From NCBI GenBank assembly GCA_025935595.1, contig JAICUZ010000027.1:1-15133 (forward strand): a stretch of 15,133 bases of DNA, read 5' to 3'. The notes beneath the pieces were generated by a model, which did no database searches, was not told the DNA's origin, and worked only from the letters and a program-made list of their open reading frames with translations. Shown here piece after piece: positions 6,051 to 12,716 of this stretch. The stretch is from Burkholderiales bacterium (GTDB lineage Bacteria > Actinomycetota > Thermoleophilia > Gaiellales > Gaiellaceae). The position numbers and the translations under genes were made by a program. The stretch's first letter is position 1, and each line of letters starts with the position of its first letter.

Positions 6051-6113
6051 AACGCGCTCTGGAGTCAGCCTGCCGGAGTAGGTCACCTCTCAGCGCGCCA
6101 CGATCAGTCTCAC
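6051..6113 (-). pseudogene. Decayed 5' end of a second nucS gene
   Basis: Read from a GTG at 6113, the minus strand gives VRLIVAR, a TGA stop (6092-6090), then EVTYSGRLT and PERV. Fifteen of the first 16 codons encode the same residues as the intact nucS at 5076; the sixteenth, Cys8 (TGC), has become TGA. Nine of the 15 matching codons differ only silently. That pattern means this copy diverged under selection for its protein before it broke, so it is not a fresh local duplication. Similarity fades after PERV, with a likely small deletion, and the rest of the gene is absent. TAGGTT lies 9 bases before the GTG, an echo of the nucS promoter. Confidence 0.75.
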
Positions 6114-6138
6114 CGGGCGCACAACCTACGGCCGGTTC

Positions 6139-6173
6139 AGACATGTCCCGGGGACTGTCCCCGGGACATGTCT
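6139..6173. repeat. REP-like palindrome with 17-bp arms
   Basis: AGACATGTCCCGGGGAC (6139-6155) and its exact reverse complement GTCCCCGGGACATGTCT (6157-6173) are separated by a single T. The element begins 13 bases past the stop of the lipoprotein gene at 6187, so its transcript would end in a very stable hairpin. No T-run follows on the minus strand, so a repeat or mRNA-stabilising role is as likely as termination. Confidence 0.75.
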
Positions 6174-6186
6174 CGTTAGGGCGGGT

Positions 6187-6741
6187 CTAGCCGGTCGAGG
6201 AGAGGCCGCAGTGCGACTGGCCCCAGGCGGCCAGGTGCTGCGTCGCCTGCTGGAGCTTGGTCGTGTTGAAGGACTTCGACAACTCTGTCAGCTTCGCGAT
6301 CTGCTCGGCGCTCGGCGTCTCGCCCGGCTTGAGCTTCACGTCTCCGTAAGCCTTCGCGAACTGCTTGAACGCGTCGGCGAACGTCTTGAAGTCGGCCTTG
6401 ATGTCGTCCGGCGCCGCGTTCGCGAGCGCGTCCAGCGCGTCCGCCTCCTTGTTCAGATCGAGCTCGCCGTTCGCGTTCGGCTGGAACGATTGGGAGACCT
6501 TCGCCGCCAGGCCCTCGAGCTCCTTGCAGTTCTTGGTCGATGCGAACGACTTCGAACTGGAGCCGGACCCAGAACCGGACCCAGAGCCGGATCCCGACCC
6601 AGAGCCGGACCCCGATCCCGAGCTCTGGCCGGCGGTCGCGTTCGTCGTCGCACCGCTCGATGACTTCTTGCTCCCACACGCGGCGACGAGTGCGATCAAC
6701 AGCACTCCGAGCACCACCGTGACAACTGCCCTGCTACGCAT
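6187..6741 (-). CDS. Lipoprotein with a Gly-Ser linker, function unknown
   Basis: The ATG at 6741 follows a strong Shine-Dalgarno sequence (AGGAGGG). The 184-residue product has a short basic N-terminus, a hydrophobic signal (about residues 5-20) and a lipobox LVAAC with Cys22 as the lipid-attached residue. A flexible linker follows, with ten consecutive Gly-Ser pairs at 42-61. The C-terminal domain (about 66-180) is helical, starts with a Cys (NCKEL) and ends with another (SHCGL), which could form a disulfide outside the membrane. Repeated KTFADAFKQFAKAYGD-like amphipathic helices suggest a small helical bundle. The family is not recognised. The Gly-Ser tract should act as a spacer lifting the domain off the membrane. 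Confidence 0.85.
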   Translation of the reverse strand: MRSRAVVTVVLGVLLIALVAACGSKKSSSGATTNATAGQSSGSGSGSGSGSGSGSGSGSGSSSKSFASTKNCKELEGLAAKVSQSFQPNANGELDLNKEADALDALANAAPDDIKADFKTFADAFKQFAKAYGDVKLKPGETPSAEQIAKLTELSKSFNTTKLQQATQHLAAWGQSHCGLSSTG

Positions 6742-6772
6742 GTCGTTTCCCTCCTGCCCGGGTCTTTGCGAG

Positions 6773-6802
6773 AACCTATGACGCCGGGAGTGGCGGGAGC
6801 AA
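6773..6802 (-). promoter_or_regulatory. Promoter of the Gly-Ser lipoprotein gene
   Basis: On the minus strand TTGCTC (6802-6797) and TAGGTT (6778-6773) are separated by 18 bases, resembling a primary-sigma promoter. Transcription would start near 6766, giving a leader of about 25 bases that contains the AGGAGGG ribosome-binding site. Confidence 0.5.
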
Positions 6803-6813
6803 GAGGGAAACCC

Positions 6814-7440
6814 CTATAACGCGCGGCGCACGAGCGTCATCCCGTCGCGGACCGACAGGACGACCTGGATGCTGCGCGGATCGGCCGCGACGTGCTCGTT
6901 GAAGTCCGCGATGTCGGGCCGCTCACCCTCGACGACCCGGCCGTTCGCGAGCGTGTTGTCGGCGACGATCAGGCCGTGCTCCGAGAGACGGGGCAGAACC
7001 GCCTCGTAGTAGGCGACGTACCCTTCCTTCTCGGCGTCGATGAAGACGAGGTCGAACGCTCCTTCGAGACGGTTGACCGTGTCGAGCGCCGGCCCGACGT
7101 GGAGCGTGATCTTCGAGCCGTGCGGCGAGCGGTCGAAGTACCGCTGTGCGAACGCCGCCCGCTTCGGGTCGAGCTCGCACGCGTCGATCCGCCCGTCGTC
7201 GGGCAGGGCGGCGGCCATCGCGAGTGCCGAGTGGCCGCTGAACGTCCCGATCTCGAGCACGCGCTTCGGTCGCCCGAACCACACCAGCAGCTCGAGGAAG
7301 CGGCCGGCCACCGGCCCGGTCAGCATCTGGGTCATCCCGAGCTCGTCGGCGGTCTCCGCGGACAGCTCGGCGAGGAGAGCCTCGTGGGGCGAGGACAGCC
7401 GCTCGACGTACTGCTCGATGCGAGGATCGATCACGTCCAC
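6814..7440 (-). CDS. Class I SAM-dependent O-methyltransferase (CCoAOMT/COMT-like)
   Basis: This 208-residue protein matches the small metal-dependent O-methyltransferase family in length and motif order. The SAM-binding strand is VLEIGTFSGHSALAMA (61-76), the acidic adenosine contact is ACELDPKR, and the metal-binding residues appear as Asp135 in FIDAEKEGY and Asp161-Asn162 in DNTLANGRV. Such enzymes methylate catechol-type hydroxyls in the cytosol; the natural substrate is unknown. The GTG at 7440 is chosen because TAGGTT lies exactly 6 bases upstream; a second GTG two codons later is possible. The gene is divergent from pspA, and the two promoters share one symmetric -10 element (7446-7452). 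Confidence 0.9.
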   Translation of the reverse strand: MDVIDPRIEQYVERLSSPHEALLAELSAETADELGMTQMLTGPVAGRFLELLVWFGRPKRVLEIGTFSGHSALAMAAALPDDGRIDACELDPKRAAFAQRYFDRSPHGSKITLHVGPALDTVNRLEGAFDLVFIDAEKEGYVAYYEAVLPRLSEHGLIVADNTLANGRVVEGERPDIADFNEHVAADPRSIQVVLSVRDGMTLVRRAL

Positions 7441-7445
7441 CCGGC

Positions 7446-7452
7446 TAACCTA
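7446..7452. promoter_or_regulatory. Symmetric bidirectional -10 element TAACCTA
   Basis: TAACCTA has the TANNNTA form. It reads TAACCT (7446-7451) toward pspA and TAGGTT (7452-7447) toward the methyltransferase gene. On the methyltransferase side it lies 6 bases before the GTG (leaderless). On the pspA side it would start transcription near 7458, leaving about 22 bases of leader with a GAGGAG ribosome-binding site. Confidence 0.55.
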
Positions 7453-7479
7453 CCGAGATCCGACCTGAGGAGAACCGCT

Positions 7480-8229
7480 ATGCCCGGCCTGTGGTCCCGC
7501 TTCATGCTCATCTTCCGCTCGAAGGCGTCCAAGGCGCTCGACCGCGCCGAGAACCCCAACGAGACGCTCGACTACTCGTACGAGAGGCAGCTCGAACAGC
7601 TTCAGAACGTCAAGCGCGGCATCGCCGACGTGACGACCGCGAAGAAGCGCCTCGAGCTCCAGTACACGAGCATGCAGCAGCAGGTCGACAAGCTCGACGG
7701 CCAGGCGCGCGACGCGGTGAAGGCGAGCCGCGAGGATCTTGCGCGCGAGGCGCTCACCCGCAAGGCGGCCGTCCAGGGCCAGCTGCAGGACATCATGACC
7801 CAGGGCCAGCAGCTCGAGGCGCAGCAGCAGAAGCTGATCGAGGGCGAGCGCACGCTGCAAGCGAAGGTCGAGTCGTTCCGCACGCAGAAGGAAGTCATCA
7901 AGGCTCAGTACTCGGCGGCCGAGGCGCAAGTGCGCATCAGCGAGGCGGCAAGCGGGATCGGCGACGACATGGCCGACGTGGGCCGCGCGGTCGAGCGTGC
8001 GAAGGACAAGACGCAGCAGATGCAGGCTCGCGCGAGCGCGGTCGAGGAGCTGACGGCGGCGGGAGCGCTGACCGATCTCAGCGGCACCAGCGACGACATC
8101 GACCGCCAGCTGCAGCAGATCTCGCAGAGCGGCCAGGTCGACGACGAGCTCGCGAAGATGAAGGCGGAGCTCCAGAGCGGCGGCGAGCCGGCGAAGCAGC
8201 TCGAAGGCGAGCCACCGGCGTCCTCATGA
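7480..8229 (+). CDS. pspA: PspA/IM30 family membrane-stress protein
   Basis: PspA is an ESCRT-III-like peripheral membrane protein that polymerises on damaged inner membranes and limits leakage. The ATG at 7480 has a GAGGAG ribosome-binding site and gives 249 residues. The N-terminus is amphipathic (MPGLWSRFMLIFRSKASKALDRAENP), as expected for membrane insertion. Residues 30-190 form a long Gln/Glu/Lys/Ala-rich coiled coil (YERQLEQLQNVKRGIADV, LEAQQQKLIEGERTLQAKV). The segment AEAQVRISEAASGIGDDMADVGRAVERAKDK is typical of the family. The C-terminus is acidic and low-complexity. The stop overlaps the ATG of a CurA-like oxidoreductase (ATGA), so the two are coupled. The partner genes htpX and pspAB are about 3 kb away on the other strand. 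Confidence 0.92.
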   Translation: MPGLWSRFMLIFRSKASKALDRAENPNETLDYSYERQLEQLQNVKRGIADVTTAKKRLELQYTSMQQQVDKLDGQARDAVKASREDLAREALTRKAAVQGQLQDIMTQGQQLEAQQQKLIEGERTLQAKVESFRTQKEVIKAQYSAAEAQVRISEAASGIGDDMADVGRAVERAKDKTQQMQARASAVEELTAAGALTDLSGTSDDIDRQLQQISQSGQVDDELAKMKAELQSGGEPAKQLEGEPPASS

Positions 8230-9209
8230 CGCGCGAGGTCGTGCTCGCCGCACGGCCGCAGGGAGCTCCTCAGGAGTCGGACTTCGCGTTCCGCCGCGTC
8301 GTCGAACGCGATCCGGGCGCCGGTGAGGTTCTCGTCCGGAACGTCTTCGTCTCGGTCGACCCGTACATGCGCAGCCGCATGAGCGGCATCCGCACCTACG
8401 TCGGCCCGTACGAGGTGGGCGATCCGATCGACGGCGGGGCGGTGGGCCGCGTCGTCGTGTCGAACGATGCGGGCTTCGCGGAAGGCGACTGGGTGCTGTC
8501 GGGGCTCGGCTGGCGCGAGGGCGGGATCGCCGAGGCGAAGCACCTGCGCAAGCTCGATCCCGCATTGGCGCCGCCGTCGACGGCGCTCGGCGTGCTCGGG
8601 ATGCCGGGGCTGACGGCATGGGTCGGGCTCGTCGACATCGGCGCGGTGAAGGAAGGGGACGTGCTGTACGTCTCCGGTGCGGCCGGGGCGGTCGGAAGCA
8701 CTGCGGCGCAGATCGGGAAGCTGAAGGGGTTGCGCGTGATCGGCAGCGCCGGCTCGCCCGAGAAGACCGGGTGGCTGCGCTCGCTCGGGATCGAGGCGTT
8801 CGACTATCGCGAGACACCGGCGAAGGAGGCGCTTGCGGACGGCATCGACGTGTACTTCGACAACGTCGGTGGCCCGCAGCTCGAAGCGGCGCTCTATGCG
8901 CTCCGTCCGTTCGGCCGCGTGGTCGCCTGTGGCGCGATCTCGCGCTACAACGACGAGCGCCCCGAGCCCGGCCCGCGCAACCTGGGTTTGATCGTCACGA
9001 AACGGCTGCGGGTGCAGGGCTTCATCGTGGTCGATCACGGCGACCGTTATCCCGCCTTCATCGCGGAGGTCGGGCCGTGGGTCCGTGACGGGAAGATCGC
9101 CTACCGCGAGACGATCGTCGACGGTCTCGAGCAGCTGCCGTCCGCGTTCGCCGGGCTCTTCCGCGGCGACAACGTCGGCAAGATGCTCGTCCGCGTCGGC
9201 TCCGACTAA
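8226..9209 (+). CDS. NADP-dependent oxidoreductase, CurA/prostaglandin-reductase-like MDR
   Basis: This 327-residue zinc-free medium-chain reductase has the SVDPYMRSRM motif (43-52) and an LGMPGLTAWVGL segment. Its nucleotide-binding turn is VSGAAGAVGS (149-158), and FDNVGGPQLEAAL and an N-terminal PFGRVVACGAIS strand follow, all marks of the CurA/leukotriene B4 dehydrogenase-like group. These enzymes reduce the double bond of alpha,beta-unsaturated carbonyls with NADPH. No zinc-binding Cys cluster is present. The ATG overlaps the pspA stop, so it is translated together with the membrane-stress protein. A role in removing reactive lipid-derived aldehydes or ketones would fit but is inference. 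The stop overlaps that of the convergent glycosyltransferase gene by 4 bases. Confidence 0.9.
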   Translation: MTREVVLAARPQGAPQESDFAFRRVVERDPGAGEVLVRNVFVSVDPYMRSRMSGIRTYVGPYEVGDPIDGGAVGRVVVSNDAGFAEGDWVLSGLGWREGGIAEAKHLRKLDPALAPPSTALGVLGMPGLTAWVGLVDIGAVKEGDVLYVSGAAGAVGSTAAQIGKLKGLRVIGSAGSPEKTGWLRSLGIEAFDYRETPAKEALADGIDVYFDNVGGPQLEAALYALRPFGRVVACGAISRYNDERPEPGPRNLGLIVTKRLRVQGFIVVDHGDRYPAFIAEVGPWVRDGKIAYRETIVDGLEQLPSAFAGLFRGDNVGKMLVRVGSD

Positions 9210-11170
9210 GCGGGCACGAACTCGACCCTGGTCGAGCCGAGCAGCTCGCCGCCGGTGAGCGTGAAAACGCACGGTCCGCGATGCGTCCACGGGACCGAGT
9301 ACGCCCCGTTCCAGTACTCGAGGCCGGCGATGTGAGCACGAAGCACCTGCGTGCCGTCGAGCGCGACGCTGACGTCGTTCGTCGCCTTGGGGATGAGCGT
9401 CAACTGCAGCTGACCGCCCGCGCACCCCCAGGCCACGAGCTGTGCGTGGCCGAAGAGGTCGCCGTTCGGCTTGAACCCGGTCCGGGACGTCGCGATGCGC
9501 GGGGCGCCCGACAGCCGCCACAACGTCAATCCCGGGTAGTCGTGCCCGCGGTCTTGTCGCGCGACGGGCGTCCCGGCGAAGGTCAGGTCGTCGTTCGCGA
9601 CCACGTACCGCTGGGAGAGGGGAAGTCGCCCGTCCGGCGCGGGGACAGACTGCCGGGACTTGATCAGGCCCGGGACGGCGTACGGTGGAATCGCAAGCAC
9701 GCTGCTGATGCGGTCGTTCCAGAACTGCTGCTGCCAGACGATGTTCACGTTCGCCGTGTCGCCGGCGTAGACGTATGCCACGGGAGCTGCGACCCTGCGA
9801 TCGATCCAGTTCCGCGGCGTACCGACCATCGCAGCTTGATCGAAGCGAACCTTGTCGGCGATGAGCGCGTCTGCGCTGAAATCGGAGCCGATCAGCGCGA
9901 AGAGGACGATTGCGGGCATGACGAGCGCGAACCGCCTCGGCAGGAAAAGGAACAGCAGCAAGCTGAGCGCCACGCCGAACGCGATCACGACCGCCGGACG
10001 CTCGCCCAGGTGTGACAGGAACGGCGCGAGCCCCATCGTGTCCGGGAGTGCGTTGTTTGCGATCAGGTCGTCCCACGGCGCGGCGAGCGTGACCGCCGCC
10101 ACGCCGAGGATGGTTGCCGACCCGAGCACGTAGGGGCGCGGTGCCCCTCGTGCGAGCCAGAGCGCGAACGCCACGAAGACGGTGGGCGGCACGGCTGCGA
10201 GATCGCGCCCGAGCAGGTGCGGGGCGTAGCGGCCTGCGAAGAGGCCCACCTGGAGGGCGACCAAGGCGACGGTCGAGACGCTGACCGCGAGCAGGGCCCG
10301 GGCAGCCGGGTCCCGCTCCCGCCCGCGGAAGGCCTCGGCCGCGAGCACGCCCAGCGCTGCCATCGGCAGCACCGCGACGAGCAGCACGATGTAGGCCAGG
10401 TGGTAGTAGATGAACCGCAGCGAGCTCCCGACGTGGTAGCCGCCGCCGAACGTGCCGGCATACGCGCCGAAGGCGCCGGGGGCGGTCGCAGCGGTGAAGG
10501 CGATCGCCGCGAGCAGTGCCCACACGGGCCAGAACGCGCGCAACCGCGATCGGTCGCGCGCCATCAGCGCCTCGAGCCCGACGGCTGCTGCGAAGACGGC
10601 GATCAGCACCACCGCCTGCACGCGGGTCGCGATCGCGGCACCGATGAGCAACAGCGTGAACACCTGGTCGCGAGCCCGCGCGGTCGTCACTGCGCGCGCC
10701 ATCGCGAGCAGCGCGAACGCCGCGAGTGGGTAATAGAGCACCTCGGTCATCACGAACCCCACGTAGAGCGTGAGCGGCGAGGCGAGTGTGAGCGCGGCGG
10801 CGAGGCGCGCGTACCGGTTCGGCATCAGCCGCCGGCTGTAGAGGTAGATCGGGATCGCGCCCAGGGAGATGACGAGCGCCTGGACGATCTTGAGCCAGGC
10901 GTATCCCTGCGAGAGCGACGATGCGGCCAGCGGCAAGCCGGCGAGCGCGGGATAGAGCACGCTGTACCCGGCGCCTTGACCGTTCAGGATGGGAAGCCGG
11001 AAGTGGTGCCAGAGCTCGAGCCCGCGTCGGGCGTAGATCACCTCGTCCGGAATGATCCACAGCCCCGCGATGCGCCGTGCGGCCAGCCAGTGGAGCACGG
11101 TCGAGACGACGACGAGCGCCGTCAACGCAGCAGGCGCTGCTACAGCGGGGCGTCGAAGAGCGCGAGCCAA
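9206..11170 (-). CDS. GT-C type multi-pass membrane glycosyltransferase
   Basis: The 654-residue product has a hydrophobic N-terminal two-thirds with around a dozen candidate membrane segments, including ALTALVVVSTVLHWLA (15-30), AIAFTAATAP and VIAFGVALSLLLFLFLP. A soluble C-terminal third (about 440-654) is rich in Trp and beta strands. Just after the first membrane segment the first outer loop has WIIPDEVIYARRG with Asp42-Glu43. An acidic pair at this place is the catalytic signature of GT-C enzymes (PMT/ArnT/GT39-like), which use polyprenyl-phosphate sugars outside the membrane. Donor and acceptor are unknown. The TTG at 11170 lies inside the end of pspAB (31-base overlap). A later TTG would remove half of the first membrane segment, so 11170 is preferred. 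It is co-transcribed with htpX and pspAB. Confidence 0.85.
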   Translation of the reverse strand: MARALRRPAVAAPAALTALVVVSTVLHWLAARRIAGLWIIPDEVIYARRGLELWHHFRLPILNGQGAGYSVLYPALAGLPLAASSLSQGYAWLKIVQALVISLGAIPIYLYSRRLMPNRYARLAAALTLASPLTLYVGFVMTEVLYYPLAAFALLAMARAVTTARARDQVFTLLLIGAAIATRVQAVVLIAVFAAAVGLEALMARDRSRLRAFWPVWALLAAIAFTAATAPGAFGAYAGTFGGGYHVGSSLRFIYYHLAYIVLLVAVLPMAALGVLAAEAFRGRERDPAARALLAVSVSTVALVALQVGLFAGRYAPHLLGRDLAAVPPTVFVAFALWLARGAPRPYVLGSATILGVAAVTLAAPWDDLIANNALPDTMGLAPFLSHLGERPAVVIAFGVALSLLLFLFLPRRFALVMPAIVLFALIGSDFSADALIADKVRFDQAAMVGTPRNWIDRRVAAPVAYVYAGDTANVNIVWQQQFWNDRISSVLAIPPYAVPGLIKSRQSVPAPDGRLPLSQRYVVANDDLTFAGTPVARQDRGHDYPGLTLWRLSGAPRIATSRTGFKPNGDLFGHAQLVAWGCAGGQLQLTLIPKATNDVSVALDGTQVLRAHIAGLEYWNGAYSVPWTHRGPCVFTLTGGELLGSTRVEFVPA

Positions 11171-11706
11171 CGGGTGAGGTCTGGTTCGATCGGGAGCTCG
11201 TGTTCGAGCTTCGCCTTCAGCTCGAGCTCGGCGGCATTGTCCCGCTCACCCTTACCCGAGGGCACGAACGGCCAAAACGACCCGCGCTTGAACCCGTAGA
11301 TCCAATACACGGGAGCCGTGCCGCCGTCGAACTTGAAGATCGCGGCGAGCAGCTGCTCGCCGAAGCCCTGGGCTGTGAGCTCGGACGCGAGCGTGTGCGC
11401 CGTGCCGACGAGATCCTCGAGCTGCGGGTCGTGCACGACGATCCAGTCGTAGCCGTACTCGTCGGAGGATCGCTCGATCGTCGAGCCGGACTGGTGCGCA
11501 ACGGCGTCGAGCAGCTTGTCGACGTCGTCGAACGCGCTGCGGAACTCTCCCGAGGACTGCGGCTTGAACGTGATCGCCGCCGCGCCCGCGCACTTCAGGC
11601 CGAGCTCCACCTGCAGCGTCACCGCTGCGGTCGTGAGCGCGAAGAGCCGGTCGTCCTTCGGGCCCGGAAGCTTCTTGCGGCCGGACAGGATGTCGCGGAG
11701 CCCCAC
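11140..11706 (-). CDS. pspAB: PspA-associated protein PspAB-like
   Basis: This 188-residue soluble protein starts MGLRDILSGRKKLPGPK and continues DDRLFALTTAAVTLQVELGLKCAGAAAITFKP. It later shows YGYDWIVVHDPQLEDLVGTAHTLASEL and VYWIYGFKRGSFWPFVP. I recognise these features as those of PspAB, a small protein found beside HtpX and PspA in actinobacterial and some other genomes. Its biochemical role is not established. It begins 9 bases after htpX with a GTG start and no strong Shine-Dalgarno sequence, so it is part of the same transcript. Its last 31 bases overlap the next gene. With htpX beside it and pspA about 3 kb away, it is a likely part of a membrane-stress module. Confidence 0.8.
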   Translation of the reverse strand: MGLRDILSGRKKLPGPKDDRLFALTTAAVTLQVELGLKCAGAAAITFKPQSSGEFRSAFDDVDKLLDAVAHQSGSTIERSSDEYGYDWIVVHDPQLEDLVGTAHTLASELTAQGFGEQLLAAIFKFDGGTAPVYWIYGFKRGSFWPFVPSGKGERDNAAELELKAKLEHELPIEPDLTRWLALFDAPL

Positions 11707-11715
11707 CCCGGGAGG

Positions 11716-12630
11716 CTACGCGACCGGGCGGCCCATCTCGCGCGCGATCTCGGCGAGTGCGGCAAGGCGCTTCTCGATCGGCGGATGGTCCATGAAGAGC
11801 TCGGAGGAGAAGGTCTTCACCTTGGCCGGGATGATGAAGAAGGCGTTCATCCCCTCGACCTGGCGCAGGTCTCGATTCGGGATCAGCGTCATCTGGGACG
11901 AGATCTTCTGCAGCGCGCTCATCAAGTACTCGGGCGCACCCGTGATCAGGGCGGAGCCGCGGTCGGCCGCGTACTCGCGGTAGCGCGAGATCGTGCGGAT
12001 GAGGACGTAGCTGACGGCGTACACGAGGATCGAGACCGCGAAGATGATCAGCCAGACGGGCGGGCCGTTGTTGTTGTCGCGCCGGCCGCCGCCGCCCCAC
12101 ATGCCGGCGTAGAGCCCGAAGCGCGTGAGCATCGCCGCGAGCATGGCGAAGAAGCTCGCCACCGTCATCACGAGCACGTCGCGGTTCGCGATGTGGGAGA
12201 GCTCGTGTGCGAGGACGCCCTCGACCTCCTTCGGCTCGAGACGCTCCCACAGCCCTGTCGTCACGCAGACCGCCGCGTGCTTCGGCGACCGGCCGGTCGC
12301 GAAGGCGTTCGGCACCGGCGTGTCCATGATCGCGATCTTCGGCTTCGGCAGGTCGGCCATGCCGCAGAGGCGCTCGACCATGTCGTGCAGCTGCGGAGCA
12401 TCCTCGCGTGAAACGACCTTCGCTCCGGCAGCAGCGAGCGCGAGCTTGTCGGAGGTGTAGTACTGGAAGATCGCGAGCCCGAGCACGATCACGAGCATCG
12501 GGGCGACGCCGAAGTTCAACTGCGTGATCAGGACGAGCGCGAAGATCACGTACAGCAGGCCGAGCATCCCGCTCGTCAGGAGCATCCTGATGGTCAGGCC
12601 GGCGTCGCGTCCATATGACCTGCGCTTCAC
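11716..12630 (-). CDS. htpX: Zinc metalloprotease HtpX (M48 family)
   Basis: HtpX is an inner-membrane zinc protease that removes misfolded membrane proteins. The 304-residue product has two N-terminal membrane segments (about 18-37 and 42-57), the zinc motif HELSH (His142, Glu143, His146) and the third zinc ligand Glu219 in REYAAD. A second membrane pair lies at about 155-175 and 192-212, and FMDHPPIEKRLAAL near the C-terminus is typical of the family. A Gly/Asn-rich cytosolic loop (GGGGRRDNNNGP) sits between the later segments. The GTG start has TACAAT 7 bases upstream and no Shine-Dalgarno sequence, so it is probably leaderless. It heads an apparent operon with pspAB and the glycosyltransferase. 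Confidence 0.93.
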   Translation of the reverse strand: MKRRSYGRDAGLTIRMLLTSGMLGLLYVIFALVLITQLNFGVAPMLVIVLGLAIFQYYTSDKLALAAAGAKVVSREDAPQLHDMVERLCGMADLPKPKIAIMDTPVPNAFATGRSPKHAAVCVTTGLWERLEPKEVEGVLAHELSHIANRDVLVMTVASFFAMLAAMLTRFGLYAGMWGGGGRRDNNNGPPVWLIIFAVSILVYAVSYVLIRTISRYREYAADRGSALITGAPEYLMSALQKISSQMTLIPNRDLRQVEGMNAFFIIPAKVKTFSSELFMDHPPIEKRLAALAEIAREMGRPVA

Positions 12631-12637
12631 GGCCTGG

Positions 12638-12643
12638 ATTGTA
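12638..12643 (-). promoter_or_regulatory. -10 box of the htpX-pspAB operon (leaderless)
   Basis: On the minus strand TACAAT lies 7 bases before the GTG at 12630. It is the closest match to a consensus -10 box in the window and sits in the 86-base gap shared with the divergent cytochrome gene. Confidence 0.6.
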
Positions 12644-12703
12644 GGGATGACTCCGGAGTCGCAGTCGGCGACTTAACCGGCCGTGAACAGCCCGGGGCGT
12701 GTA

Positions 12704-12709
12704 TAGACT
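12704..12709 (+). promoter_or_regulatory. -10 box of the cytochrome c gene (leaderless)
   Basis: TAGACT lies 7 bases before the GTG at 12717 with no Shine-Dalgarno sequence. The same hexamer at the same distance precedes serS. An overlapping TATAGA (12702-12707) is an alternative reading. Confidence 0.55.
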
Positions 12710-12716
12710 CGCCCAC

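Noticed and set aside
5855..6052. 65-codon minus-strand frame with WPLIVALWPFSES and PPKGDFVPWGERLP
   Set aside because: It overlaps the start and ribosome-binding site of the next gene, has no ribosome-binding site of its own and matches no known family; kept only as a gene-poor stretch.
7905..11060. Very long minus-strand open frame (over 1000 codons) across the reductase and glycosyltransferase genes
   Set aside because: It is Arg/Ala/Pro-rich low-complexity sequence without recognisable domains and is antisense or out of frame to well-supported genes; typical of high-GC DNA.
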